Assembly: GCF_003589925.1 (NCBI RefSeq)
Contig: NZ_CP032382.1
Coordinates: forward strand, 5,332,001-5,396,000
DNA length: 64,000 nt
Direction of reading: 5' to 3'
From: Chryseolinea soli
GTDB lineage: Bacteria; Bacteroidota; Bacteroidia; Cytophagales; Cyclobacteriaceae
Under the pieces are notes generated by a model. It had not been told where the DNA came from. It made no database searches and saw nothing but the letters and a program-made list of their open reading frames with translations. Below, piece after piece: positions 26,462 through 34,882 of this stretch. How positions within the stretch are numbered: position 1 is the first letter of the stretch; each line of letters begins with the position of its first letter. A program made the translations under genes and the position numbers.

Positions 26462-26567
26462 ACCGGGCCGACGAGGCATTCAGGTGCCGGGTAAGAAAAT
26501 AAAAAGCCCGCATCATTCATTCAATAAGGTTAGGCGGTCTGCGGAAACCCTCGTAAATTTTTAGGTG

Positions 26568-26605
26568 CAAAGTCCCCCGGACAGGAAGACTTTGATTGCT
26601 CAAAA
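26568..26605. repeat. Diverged copy of the AAGTCTCCCG/CGGGGACTT palindromic repeat
   Basis: CAAAGTCCCCCGGACAGG followed by AAGACTTTGATTGCTC matches the copies at 30535-30571 and 30724-30760. The outer AAAGTC/GACTTT pairing and the trailing GATTGCTCA are kept. It lies in the 278-bp spacer between the FISUMP gene and the hybrid regulator. Confidence 0.65.
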
Positions 26606-26739
26606 TCAAGTTTTAAGCAGCTACTAGCGAGCCACCTCAACGAAATCAGGTAGTTAGGATACAATGCCTGGTATTTTTCAAAGTCTTCCAATTTCGCCTG
26701 GGTCTGGCAAGTTAACTTTAGATAACGAATTTACCGATC

Positions 26740-29499
26740 ATGAAAAAAGCACTTCTCATCTTGCTGTTAATACCTTTTTGGGTATGGGCACAGCCTGTAG
26801 CCGACAGCCTGGGAGTGCTGCTTTCTTCCGGAACACTAAAGGGAACGCAACGCATTGACGCACTCAACGGACTGGCCTACAAGATCAGGGTGTCCTTCCC
26901 CGATTCGGCGACGGCCTTAGCACAAGAAGCGCTCCGCCTGTCAAATGACCGTGCCTACGAGATCGGCAAGTGCGACGCCTATGTCGCCCTGGGCCTGCTC
27001 GCCTGGTTGGAGCCTGCCGCTGAAAAGGGCATTGAATACGGCCTGCTGGCATTGAAGACCGGCGATGCCGCGGGGTATAAAAAAGGCATGAAGGAAGCCA
27101 ACTTGCTGCTGGGGCTGCTCTACACGGAATTGGATAATAAAAAATCCGAGGACTTTACCAGCCGCGGCCTCAACCTGGCCCTGGAAATGCAAGATGTAGA
27201 AGGCATCGCCCGGGCCTGCAACGCGTTGGGAAACCATTGTCGAAGACGCAACGATGGAAAAGAGGCCCTGTGCTTTTATGAAACGGGCCTTCGCCACCTC
27301 ACCAACCGGAAGGATGTCTCGATCAAAAATCTTTTGCTCAGCAATGTCGCGTTGTACTACATCAACCGCGATGAAGAAAGAGAAAAAACAAAGCTCTACC
27401 TGGAAGAAGCCTTGCAGATCGCGCTGGCTTTCAAAAACAAAAGCGCAGAGTTGCTCACCCGCACCCGCATGGGCTTGTACTACACGAATTTAAACGACCT
27501 TTCCCAGGCCGACGAGCAATTCACACGCTGTGAACAACTCAGCCTCGAACTTGGTACCAAGAGTGCCCTGCTGGAAACCTACGCGGGGCTCGTCACGATC
27601 AAAACAAAAACCGGTCACCTCGCAGAGGCACAGGCCTACCAACAAAAGTATTTCAATTTAAAAGACAGTCTCTATGGTCTGGAAAGCGGCCGGCAAATTG
27701 CGGAGCTGGAAACACGATACGAAACCGAAAAAAAGGACCAGACCATCAAATTGCTGGAACAGGAAAAACGGATCCACCAGATCTGGAGAGACGTGTTGAT
27801 GGGTGGTGTGGTGTTGACGCTGGCGATCGCTTTCCTGATCTACCGCCTGCAGCGGTCGCGCACGCAAAAAACAAAACAACTGCTCGACATCCAGCAAGTC
27901 CTCAACGACAAGCTGAAAGAGGTCGACAAATTCAAAACTGACTTCTTCGCCAACATCTCGCACGAGTTCCGCACGCCGCTCACGCTGATCCTCGCCCCGC
28001 TGGAAAATGAGTTGAAAAAGAAGTTGCCGGCCGGCGGAAAAAAGAACCTGGTCTTGATCAGGAGAAATGCCAACCGGCTGCTGGAACTGGTGAACCAGTT
28101 GCTCGACCTCTCCAAGCTCGAGTCTGGAAAGATGGAGCTGCACATCCGCCAGGGCGAACTCAAACAATTCCTGCTGGCCATCACCGAGTCGTTCGAGTCG
28201 TTGGCGCAGTATAAACAAATTGAGTTCATCCGGAACATCAACCTCGGCGACAAGCGTTATTGGTTCGATCAGGACAAAACCGAAAAGATCGTCACCAACC
28301 TGGTGTCGAATGCATTTAAATATACACCGGCTGGCGGCACCGTGAGCATTTCGGCCGACCTCGTCGACAACCGGCAGCTTTCCCTGGTGGTGATCGACAC
28401 CGGCACAGGAATTCCCAAGGAAGAACAAGAGCACGTGTTCTCCGCTTTCTATCAGACCAAACAGGCGGCCTCGCAGCAACAAGGCACGGGACTTGGTCTT
28501 CCGCTTGTAAAAGAATTGATAAAGCTCTACCACGGAACCATCTCCCTGCAAAGCGAACCTGGCCAAGGCACATCCCTCACGGCGATGATCCCGGTGTACA
28601 AAGAAGCCTTCGATGCCAACGTGGTGGCCGACGACAGCGATGTGCTCTCACCGTTTTACATCGGTCACCAAACCGTTGACACCGACGGCAATCACACCAC
28701 TTCGCAATCCCTTCTCCACAACAAAGACTCCATATTGGTGATCGAAGACAACACCGACTTGCGGGAATTTATGGCGGCCACCTTGCAAAATAATAATTAC
28801 GCGGTGCTGTCGGCCGGCGATGGAGAGGAGGCGTTGCCACTGGCCTTGAAGTATGTTCCCAGCCTGGTGCTCAGCGATCTGATGATGCCCCGGATGGATG
28901 GCATCGCGTTCACCAAAAAAATCAAAGACGACGAACGCACCAGTCACATTCCCGTCATTTTGCTTACGGCAAAAAATGAATCGCAATCCCGCATCGATGG
29001 CCTGAAAACCGGGGCCGACGATTATCTCACCAAACCCTTTTCACCGGACGAACTCCTGGTTCGCATCGACAACCTGATCAGCCAAAGAAAGAAACTGGCC
29101 CAGAAGTTCCGCGAAAGGATCCTGGTCGCCCCAACCCCCACACGCGAAGCCTCCCTCGACGACAAATTTCTCGACAAGGCCCGCACCATCGTCGACGCCT
29201 ACCTGGGCGACTATACGTTCACGGTCGAGCAGATGGCCGAAGAAATGAACCTCAGCCGCACACAATTGTTCCGGAAAATCAAAGCCCTCACCGGTCTCTC
29301 ACCCAACGATTTTATCAAGGACATCCGGCTGAAACGCGCCGCCGAAATGATCCGGCAAAAAGTGGACATCATCACACAGATCGGCTATGCCGTTGGGTTC
29401 AACGACCAATCGTATTTCACCAAATGCTTCAAGAAGCAATTTGGCGTCACACCCACCGAATTCTCCATGATGACATCCACTCCAAAAATAACCTCCTGA
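26740..29499 (+). CDS. Hybrid two-component regulator: TPR sensor, histidine kinase, receiver, AraC output
   Basis: 919 residues. Signal peptide MKKALLILLLIPFWVWAQ; periplasmic TPR-type helical repeats (about 25-330); a membrane segment (about 350-370, VLMGGVVLTLAIAFLIY); coiled linker; HisKA with phospho-acceptor His408 (NISHEFRTPLT); HATPase_c (DTGTGIPKEEQ, QGTGLGLPLV); receiver with Asp713 (LVLSDLMMPRMDG) and TAKNESQSRIDGLKTGADDY; C-terminal AraC helix-turn-helix (about 815-915, MAEEMNLSRTQLFRKIKALT). It senses a periplasmic signal and directly controls transcription. No polysaccharide locus adjoins it, so its target is unclear. A near -7 box, TAACTTTA, lies about 30 bases upstream. Confidence 0.95.
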   Translation: MKKALLILLLIPFWVWAQPVADSLGVLLSSGTLKGTQRIDALNGLAYKIRVSFPDSATALAQEALRLSNDRAYEIGKCDAYVALGLLAWLEPAAEKGIEYGLLALKTGDAAGYKKGMKEANLLLGLLYTELDNKKSEDFTSRGLNLALEMQDVEGIARACNALGNHCRRRNDGKEALCFYETGLRHLTNRKDVSIKNLLLSNVALYYINRDEEREKTKLYLEEALQIALAFKNKSAELLTRTRMGLYYTNLNDLSQADEQFTRCEQLSLELGTKSALLETYAGLVTIKTKTGHLAEAQAYQQKYFNLKDSLYGLESGRQIAELETRYETEKKDQTIKLLEQEKRIHQIWRDVLMGGVVLTLAIAFLIYRLQRSRTQKTKQLLDIQQVLNDKLKEVDKFKTDFFANISHEFRTPLTLILAPLENELKKKLPAGGKKNLVLIRRNANRLLELVNQLLDLSKLESGKMELHIRQGELKQFLLAITESFESLAQYKQIEFIRNINLGDKRYWFDQDKTEKIVTNLVSNAFKYTPAGGTVSISADLVDNRQLSLVVIDTGTGIPKEEQEHVFSAFYQTKQAASQQQGTGLGLPLVKELIKLYHGTISLQSEPGQGTSLTAMIPVYKEAFDANVVADDSDVLSPFYIGHQTVDTDGNHTTSQSLLHNKDSILVIEDNTDLREFMAATLQNNNYAVLSAGDGEEALPLALKYVPSLVLSDLMMPRMDGIAFTKKIKDDERTSHIPVILLTAKNESQSRIDGLKTGADDYLTKPFSPDELLVRIDNLISQRKKLAQKFRERILVAPTPTREASLDDKFLDKARTIVDAYLGDYTFTVEQMAEEMNLSRTQLFRKIKALTGLSPNDFIKDIRLKRAAEMIRQKVDIITQIGYAVGFNDQSYFTKCFKKQFGVTPTEFSMMTSTPKITS

Positions 29500-29564
29500 T
29501 AATTTTTCACGACCTGCCCGTTGGTCATGAACATTACCAGGAGATAATGATCCTGTCTAAAAAT

Positions 29565-30338
29565 TTAAACCGTCACTTTCGACGCTTCCTGATCTGCCTT
29601 TTTATCTTTTGATGCTTTTGTGAAAGGGATCAGCATCGGAGCGGAACGTTTGTATTCTTTGTACCTCGCACCGAAGTGCGCGGTCAGGTCGCGTTCCTCG
29701 AATTGGATGGCCGTCAGCATATAGAGCGTGGTCATGATCGCAAAGAACAAATGCGCTGCCGTCATCACGGGTGTTGCCCAGAAGGCGATCATAAATCCCA
29801 GATACAAGGGATGACGCACATACTTATAAAAGAAGGGGGTCCGGAAGGGGAGGTCGGTATATTTTTCACCCCTGAAATTCAACCACACCTGGCGCAACCC
29901 AAACAGGTCGAAGTGATTGATCAGAAAGGTGGCGACCAAAACAATGCCGAAGCCGAGCATAGAGAGCGATTTCAGAAAGGTGGCCGCCCCTTCCGATTCG
30001 ACCGACCAGATGATGCCGCCCATGGGCTGCCACTTCCAGAACAGCAGGATCAGGCACAAGCTGGCCAGCAATACGTACGTGCTCCGCTCGATGGCCGTCG
30101 GAACGAATTGTGTCCACCAGCGCTTGAAAGCGGGCCGCGCCATAACGCTGTGCTGGATGGCAAACAGGGAGAGAAGCCCTGCATTGACCAGCAGTGCAAA
30201 TCCCAACGACGACTGCGGCGGGCTGTCGATATGCTTCGGCACGAACCACGAACTGACGAAGCCGACGGCATAAAGGAACGTTCCAAAGAAGATTGCGTAG
30301 GCAATGATCCCGTAGAGAAGCATGAGAGTCTTTTTCAT
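29565..30338 (-). CDS. Methanethiol S-methyltransferase-like (MddA/NnrU) membrane protein
   Basis: 257 residues, five to six membrane segments. NnrU/isoprenylcysteine methyltransferase-like features: FAIQHSVMARPAFKRWWT near the first half, LFGLRQVWLNFRGEKY, the conserved YVRHPLYLGF SAM-binding segment, and AIQFEERDLTAHFGARYKEY at the end. Established knowledge: this pattern is shared with MddA enzymes that methylate methanethiol to dimethyl sulfide using SAM in the inner membrane. The substrate here is inferred from the family. Convergent with the hybrid regulator. The C-terminus is Lys-rich. Confidence 0.75.
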   Translation of the reverse strand: MKKTLMLLYGIIAYAIFFGTFLYAVGFVSSWFVPKHIDSPPQSSLGFALLVNAGLLSLFAIQHSVMARPAFKRWWTQFVPTAIERSTYVLLASLCLILLFWKWQPMGGIIWSVESEGAATFLKSLSMLGFGIVLVATFLINHFDLFGLRQVWLNFRGEKYTDLPFRTPFFYKYVRHPLYLGFMIAFWATPVMTAAHLFFAIMTTLYMLTAIQFEERDLTAHFGARYKEYKRSAPMLIPFTKASKDKKADQEASKVTV

Positions 30339-30837
30339 AACTTGAGTTGTTTAATTAGTTTCCCGCAAAGGAACCCACGACAACCCACCCCAGCTTGTAA
30401 TTACGATGCAAACCCAGGTAATTTTGAGGAGGTTAGCAGCCAAGTCCCCGAGACGGGAGACTTGGCCGCGACGTGATACACGAGAAAGGCTATATAGCAG
30501 CGGCGACGCGCATCCGAAGGGCCCGCGTCCCAATCAAAGTCTCCCGTCTCGGGGACTTTGATTGCTCAGAATTTACTCTTCCATGCAACATTTCTCCTTG
30601 CCGCGGCGCGACACATGAGATGGAATGGAATCCGTTGGCAGCCAAGTCCCCGAGACGGGAGACTTGGCTGCGGCGAGGATGGATCGCCGCTGTGACGCGC
30701 ACCCGAAGGGCCAGCGTCCCAATCAAAGTCTCCCGCCTCGGGGACTTTGATGGCTCAAAAATTTCCTTGTCACATTCAATCCCTGATAAAAGCTTGACAG
30801 GTGTTTTGTTCTAACTTGGCAGGCAAAAAATAACGAC
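30339..30837. other. Repeat-filled non-coding region
   Basis: Most of this gap is two copies of a palindromic repeat unit (30434-30760, listed separately). The ORFs that cross it on both strands are made of the repeats themselves and are not genes. Confidence 0.6.
30434..30760. repeat. Tandem pair of composite palindromic repeat units
   Basis: Each unit has a left hairpin CAAGTCCCCG-AGA-CGGGAGACTTG (30441-30464; 30643-30666) and, about 80-95 bases later, a right hairpin that is its reverse complement plus one A/T pair (30535-30560; 30724-30749). The units also share GACGCGCA(T/C)CCGAAGGGCC and GCGTCCCAATCAAAG before the right hairpin. Unit spacing is about 190-200 bp. Single relatives occur at 26568-26605 and 48452-48487. 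Confidence 0.85.
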
Positions 30838-31482
30838 ATGTTTCAAGTTGAAACCAGAGAAGCATTAATTGAAAATCTCGCTCCTTTTCTTCGGCAGTAT
30901 GGCTTCAAGTATCGTGAGGAGCCTCCTGGTTTGTGTTTTTTGAAAGAAAGCGATGGTGATGCTATAGATTTCTTTTTCCAAATCCTTTCCGGTGGTGATT
31001 ACCTTATTTCACCTTTTCAAATTTCGATCGGTAAAGTTGAGAAGATACTCGGCCCCGTGTTTCAAAAATTTGCAGTCCTCTCCGAAAACACTACCGTATC
31101 ATACCAATTGGCTGAAACAGTGCTGGCGATACATTCTTTGAGAAAAGAGAAAGCTCCGATTCCTGTCGTGATGGAAAAATTCAAATCGTCATTTAAGGCG
31201 CAGATGTATCAGCGGTGTCTCGATTTGCTTAACGTCGATGAGGCATATCGTGTTCTCAGAGACTACAATCAATCAAAGGAGAAGGGAGTAAGCATCGGCG
31301 GTGTTGGTGTTCCCAGAAGACTCCGGTTCCTGACGCTATGCATGCTTTGCAACGACTCAGAAAACTTTGATGTTGCACTTAGAAAATTTAATGAAGACCC
31401 TGGTGTATATGAGAGAAGTCCCGATAACCATAAGGAGATGTTTGAAGAAGGTGCTAAACTTATTCAGGACATCAAGAAATGA
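30838..31482 (+). CDS. Hypothetical cytoplasmic protein in an AT-rich patch
   Basis: 214 residues starting MFQVETREALIENLAPFLRQ. No signal or membrane segment. The first half is mixed alpha/beta (GFKYREEPPGLCFLKES, DAIDFFFQILSGGDYLISPF), the second mostly helical (YQRCLDLLNVDEAYRVLRDY). The gene is visibly richer in A/T than its neighbours and follows directly after the palindromic repeat block, which suggests insertion or transfer. A TTGACA-like and TAACTTGG-like pair lies just upstream. I do not recognise a family; a DUF4304-type immunity or toxin-associated protein is possible but not supported by a motif. Confidence 0.6.
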   Translation: MFQVETREALIENLAPFLRQYGFKYREEPPGLCFLKESDGDAIDFFFQILSGGDYLISPFQISIGKVEKILGPVFQKFAVLSENTTVSYQLAETVLAIHSLRKEKAPIPVVMEKFKSSFKAQMYQRCLDLLNVDEAYRVLRDYNQSKEKGVSIGGVGVPRRLRFLTLCMLCNDSENFDVALRKFNEDPGVYERSPDNHKEMFEEGAKLIQDIKK

Positions 31483-31754
31483 TTCGGGTCAACTTGTTTA
31501 AAACAGCGGAGGGCAGAATCCCGGGTTTGAATTTACCTGGCGGGGAGAGGATCGGGAGAGCATGGGAAAAATATGTCCTGAATTGTACGACAAGTTCAAC
31601 GGCCACGGGTAGTTACAACGGTTAGTGACTCATGCATTTCGCTCATCTTTATATCCCTTCTTTAAAGTCACTAACGACAGCCTATCGATTGGTAGGCATG
31701 CGTGTGAAAGGCTTGAGAATTTGTGCACGGCCGAAACAACCCGTCCCAAATACC
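31483..31754. other. Non-coding stretch between the orphan gene and the MHS transporter
   Basis: Short overlapping ORFs in two frames here have no protein-like character. Nothing else is seen before the promoter at 31755. Confidence 0.4.
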
Positions 31755-31785
31755 TTTGCATCATTTGCATTTCTCTTTATCTTTC
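31755..31785 (+). promoter_or_regulatory. Bacteroidota-type promoter for the MHS transporter
   Basis: TTTG at 31755-31758, 19 bases, then TATCTTTC at 31778-31785 (one mismatch to TAnnTTTG). This is the expected -33/-7 layout, 27 bases before the ATG at 31813. Confidence 0.55.
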
Positions 31786-31812
31786 CACTCACAGAAATGC
31801 CAACCCTAATCC

Positions 31813-33360
31813 ATGCAACCTACCGCCATCACCTCACAGGAAAAATCAAAACTTTGGTTCGTCATCACCGCCTCGTCGCTGGGCACTTTAATAGAGTGGT
31901 ATGACTTCTACATTTTCGGGAGCCTGGCCGTCATTCTTTCCGAACAGTTTTTTCCGCAGACCCACCCCACGGCGGCCTTCCTTTCCACCTTGGCCACCTT
32001 TGCCGCCGGTTTCATCGTGCGGCCTTTTGGGGCACTGGTGTTTGGGCGGTTGGGCGATTTGGTGGGAAGAAAATATACCTTCCTGATCACGCTCGTCCTC
32101 ATGGGCGGGTCCACGTTTGCTATCGGTTTGATCCCCGGGTATCAAACCATTGGCCTGGCGGCACCGGCGTTGGTGTTGGTGCTGCGTTTATTGCAGGGGT
32201 TGGCCCTGGGGGGCGAATATGGGGGTGCGGCCACCTATGTGGCGGAACACTCGCCGGCCGCTAAAAGAGGTTTTTATACGAGTTTTATACAGACCACGGC
32301 CTCGCTCGGACTCTTTGTTTCCATTGGTGTGATCCTGGCCGTCAGGCAGTCGGTGGGGGTGGAGAAATTTGCGGATTGGGGTTGGCGTATACCCTTCTTG
32401 TTGTCGTCGTTGTTGGTGGCCGTCTCGGTTTTTATCCGGATGCGGATGCAAGAGTCGCCGTTGTTTGCCAAGTTGAAGTCGGAAGGGAAGGTGTCGAAGA
32501 ACCCGCTCAAGGAAAGCTTTATGCATAAAGAGAATCTCCTGTTGGTGCTCATCGCCTTGTTCGGCGCCACGGCAGGGCAGGGGGTGGTGTGGTACACCGG
32601 CCAATTCTATGCCATGACCTTTATCGAAAAGACCTGTAGCGTCGAGTTCGTGCAAACCCGGAACATCATTGCCGTAGCCTTATTAATTGGTACACCACTG
32701 TTTATTTATTTCGGATGGCTTTCCGATCGCGTCGGCCGCAAGATGATCATGATGGCGGGCTTGCTCATGGCCGTCATATTATATAGACCGGTTTATATGC
32801 AGATGTATGCCCTGGCGGACACCACGCACCAAAAAGAGGCGACCCAAGAGAAGCGCATCGAAAAAACACACACCATCAACGCGGACGGCGACTCGGTGGT
32901 GACCGTTCAGACCATCCGGATGTTCGAAGCGGGGAATCACCAGAAGGAGACCTCAACCCATTTCATCCCCAAAGCCGGCAGTGAGAAGAAAGAAAAGACG
33001 GACTCCAAGAAGGAGATCGTGTTGGGCGACTACGCCTTCTGGGCTATGGTGGTGTTGGTCTTGGTCCAGGTTGTACTGGTGACGATGGTGTACGGACCGA
33101 TCGCCGCATTCCTGGTAGAGTTGTTTCCCACGCGCATCCGCTATACCTCCATGTCGTTGCCCTACCACATTGGAAATGGCATTTTTGGTGGCTTGACGCC
33201 GTTTGTCGCCACCGCGCTTTATGAGTCCAGCAAAACGGACGCAAACCCCGGGGGAGACCCGTTTGCGGGCCTTTGGTACCCGATTATCGTGGCTGCGGTC
33301 TGCTTTATTATCGGCATGATCTTCCTGAAAAATCGCAAAGTTGCGGACGTAATCGATTGA
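31813..33360 (+). CDS. MHS-family MFS transporter (metabolite:H+ symporter)
   Basis: 515 residues, 12 membrane segments. It shows the MHS signature set: TLIEWYDFYIFGSLAVILS, FIVRPFGALVFGRLGDLVGR, LQGLALGGEYGGAATYVAEH and FFGWLSDRVGRK-like YFGWLSDRVGRKMIM. A hydrophilic insert of about 80 residues (DTTHQKEATQEKRIEKTHTI and a Lys/Glu-rich tail) sits between TM8 and TM9, unusual for the family but seen in Bacteroidota members. Relatives carry proline/betaine, dicarboxylates or shikimate; the substrate here is not predictable. It has its own predicted promoter. Confidence 0.88.
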   Translation: MQPTAITSQEKSKLWFVITASSLGTLIEWYDFYIFGSLAVILSEQFFPQTHPTAAFLSTLATFAAGFIVRPFGALVFGRLGDLVGRKYTFLITLVLMGGSTFAIGLIPGYQTIGLAAPALVLVLRLLQGLALGGEYGGAATYVAEHSPAAKRGFYTSFIQTTASLGLFVSIGVILAVRQSVGVEKFADWGWRIPFLLSSLLVAVSVFIRMRMQESPLFAKLKSEGKVSKNPLKESFMHKENLLLVLIALFGATAGQGVVWYTGQFYAMTFIEKTCSVEFVQTRNIIAVALLIGTPLFIYFGWLSDRVGRKMIMMAGLLMAVILYRPVYMQMYALADTTHQKEATQEKRIEKTHTINADGDSVVTVQTIRMFEAGNHQKETSTHFIPKAGSEKKEKTDSKKEIVLGDYAFWAMVVLVLVQVVLVTMVYGPIAAFLVELFPTRIRYTSMSLPYHIGNGIFGGLTPFVATALYESSKTDANPGGDPFAGLWYPIIVAAVCFIIGMIFLKNRKVADVID

Positions 33361-33428
33361 AATTCTTTATCCGAACCATTGTTATTCTGAAAATTTTCGC
33401 GAAATATGCTTTATGATCTAACCCGGAT

Positions 33429-33971
33429 TTGAAAAAGATATTCTCCATAGCGCTCCTTTTCGTCTTCCTCTTCCAGTACGTGGGGTACTATTTTGTATAT
33501 CTCGGGCTCCGTCATCAGGCCAAAACAGAGATGATCTCGCGCCTGGATGCGCGCAATTATTCTCAAGAAGAAACCGTCACGCTAAAGATCCCTTTTGCGC
33601 TGCCGTATTGGATGGACGCTAAAGACTACGAACGTGTAGACGGCGAGTTCCAGCACGATGGTCAGTTCTATAAACTCGTAGAACAAAAGCTCGAAAAGGA
33701 CACATTGTATGTGGTCTGCATCAGGGATACACACGAGAAAAAGCTCTTCGACACCATGTCGGACTATGCCAAGCTCGCCAACGACCTGCCTACCTCATCG
33801 CATCAAACGTTGAAACTGCTCAGCGGCCTCATGAAAGACTATGTGCCCGGCAGCCTGCAACATGAAGTAAACTTATCACAAGGATGGACTCAAGAATGTT
33901 CTTACGCCGAGCCTTCCTTCACCCTCTTGTCTCAAACTTCCCCGGTGTTTTCACCACCTCCCGAAGCCTAG
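33429..33971 (+). CDS. Membrane-anchored hypothetical protein, TTG start
   Basis: 180 residues. It starts at TTG (33429) as MKKIFSIALLFVFLFQYVGY, one N-terminal membrane anchor or uncleaved signal; no ATG is available that keeps it. The remainder is polar with paired strand-helix pattern (TVTLKIPFALPYWMDAKDYE, YVVCIRDTHEKKLFD) and a low-complexity end TSPVFSPPPEA. Probably periplasmic and membrane-anchored. It opens the block of receptor, transporter and CMD genes, though 296 bp separate it from the next gene. Family not recognised. Confidence 0.65.
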   Translation: MKKIFSIALLFVFLFQYVGYYFVYLGLRHQAKTEMISRLDARNYSQEETVTLKIPFALPYWMDAKDYERVDGEFQHDGQFYKLVEQKLEKDTLYVVCIRDTHEKKLFDTMSDYAKLANDLPTSSHQTLKLLSGLMKDYVPGSLQHEVNLSQGWTQECSYAEPSFTLLSQTSPVFSPPPEA

Positions 33972-34267
33972 TGCTGACACCCGTCGGCGCTTACTCAATT
34001 TGTCATTCCCTTTTTACTTTCCCCGGACCCCTTATCCGGTGATGTAATACATGACAGTTTGCTAGCTGCCGTCGCGGTCAAGATTATTCCCTTTGGTCAT
34101 TTTCTAAGTTTCTTCCGGTACAACATGCGTTTGGTTGCGCATGGCGAAGAACTTGGATGGTCTGAATGAAGGATGTGTCTGCCGGCTCGTTTGGGTTGTC
34201 GGCAGACCTCCTTACCCTCTCTCTCACTACAGCTTGGAGCCCCTTAGTTTTTTGTAACCTAATACCT

Positions 34268-34831
34268 ATGCCTTATATTCCTGTTGAAGAGCATTTGCCC
34301 GGCATTACCGGCTTGCTTGAATACCGCAAAGATTCTGCGGAACCGATCCGCGACCTCACGCAATTCCTGTTGCGTGGACCCAATTCATTAACCGAAGGCG
34401 AGCGCGAACTCATCGCCACCATCGTCTCCCACAACAATCAATGCAAGTTCTGCACCACGGCCCACACCGCCGCTGCCGATCTGCTCTACGGTGAGTGCGA
34501 CACCACCGACAAAGTAAAACACGATCTCGAAAATGCACCCCTCAGCGAAAAGATGAAAGCCCTGCTGGTCATCGCCCGCCAGGTGCAGCAAAGCGGCAAG
34601 AACGTGACGGCCCAATCCGTGGACCGCGCCCGCCAGGCCGGCGCCACCGATGTGGAGATCCACGACACCGTGCTCATCGCCGCTCTCTTCTGCCTCTACA
34701 ACCGCTACGTCGACGGACTGGCCACCTTGGAGCCCGCCGACCCGGCTTACTACGGCACACTCGCCGACCGTTTAGTCAACCATGGCTACACGCGGCTGCC
34801 GCAAGGCTATGATCATTTGAAAAAGAAATAA
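34268..34831 (+). CDS. AhpD/CMD-fold protein (peroxidase-related), paralog 1
   Basis: 187 residues from the ATG at 34268 (MPYIPVEEHLPGITGLLEYR). The carboxymuconolactone-decarboxylase/AhpD active site is ERELIATIVSHNNQCKFCTT with Cys59, Cys62 and His66. The middle holds EKMKALLVIARQVQQSGKNV and a C-terminal HDTVLIAALFCLYNRYVDGL. The same motif positions occur in the proteins at 38954 and 39510. AhpD-type members are thiol-disulfide peroxidases or alkylhydroperoxidase adaptors; others act on lactones. It lies 51 bp before the TonB-dependent receptor gene. Confidence 0.87.
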   Translation: MPYIPVEEHLPGITGLLEYRKDSAEPIRDLTQFLLRGPNSLTEGERELIATIVSHNNQCKFCTTAHTAAADLLYGECDTTDKVKHDLENAPLSEKMKALLVIARQVQQSGKNVTAQSVDRARQAGATDVEIHDTVLIAALFCLYNRYVDGLATLEPADPAYYGTLADRLVNHGYTRLPQGYDHLKKK

Positions 34832-34882
34832 AAGACCCTTTCATATACCTATCCCCACTACCAAATACCTTAACCGCCCCCT

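Noticed and set aside
26462..26739. Riboswitch before the hybrid regulator
   Set aside because: No conserved core of a known riboswitch class could be found; the region contains a dispersed repeat copy instead.
30473..30814. Plus-strand ORF of 113 codons with internal repeats, and its minus-strand counterpart at 30490-30726
   Set aside because: Both are translations of the palindromic repeat units and are not expected to be real proteins.
31625..31904. Two short overlapping ORFs
   Set aside because: They cross the promoter and start of the MHS transporter and show no protein-like pattern.
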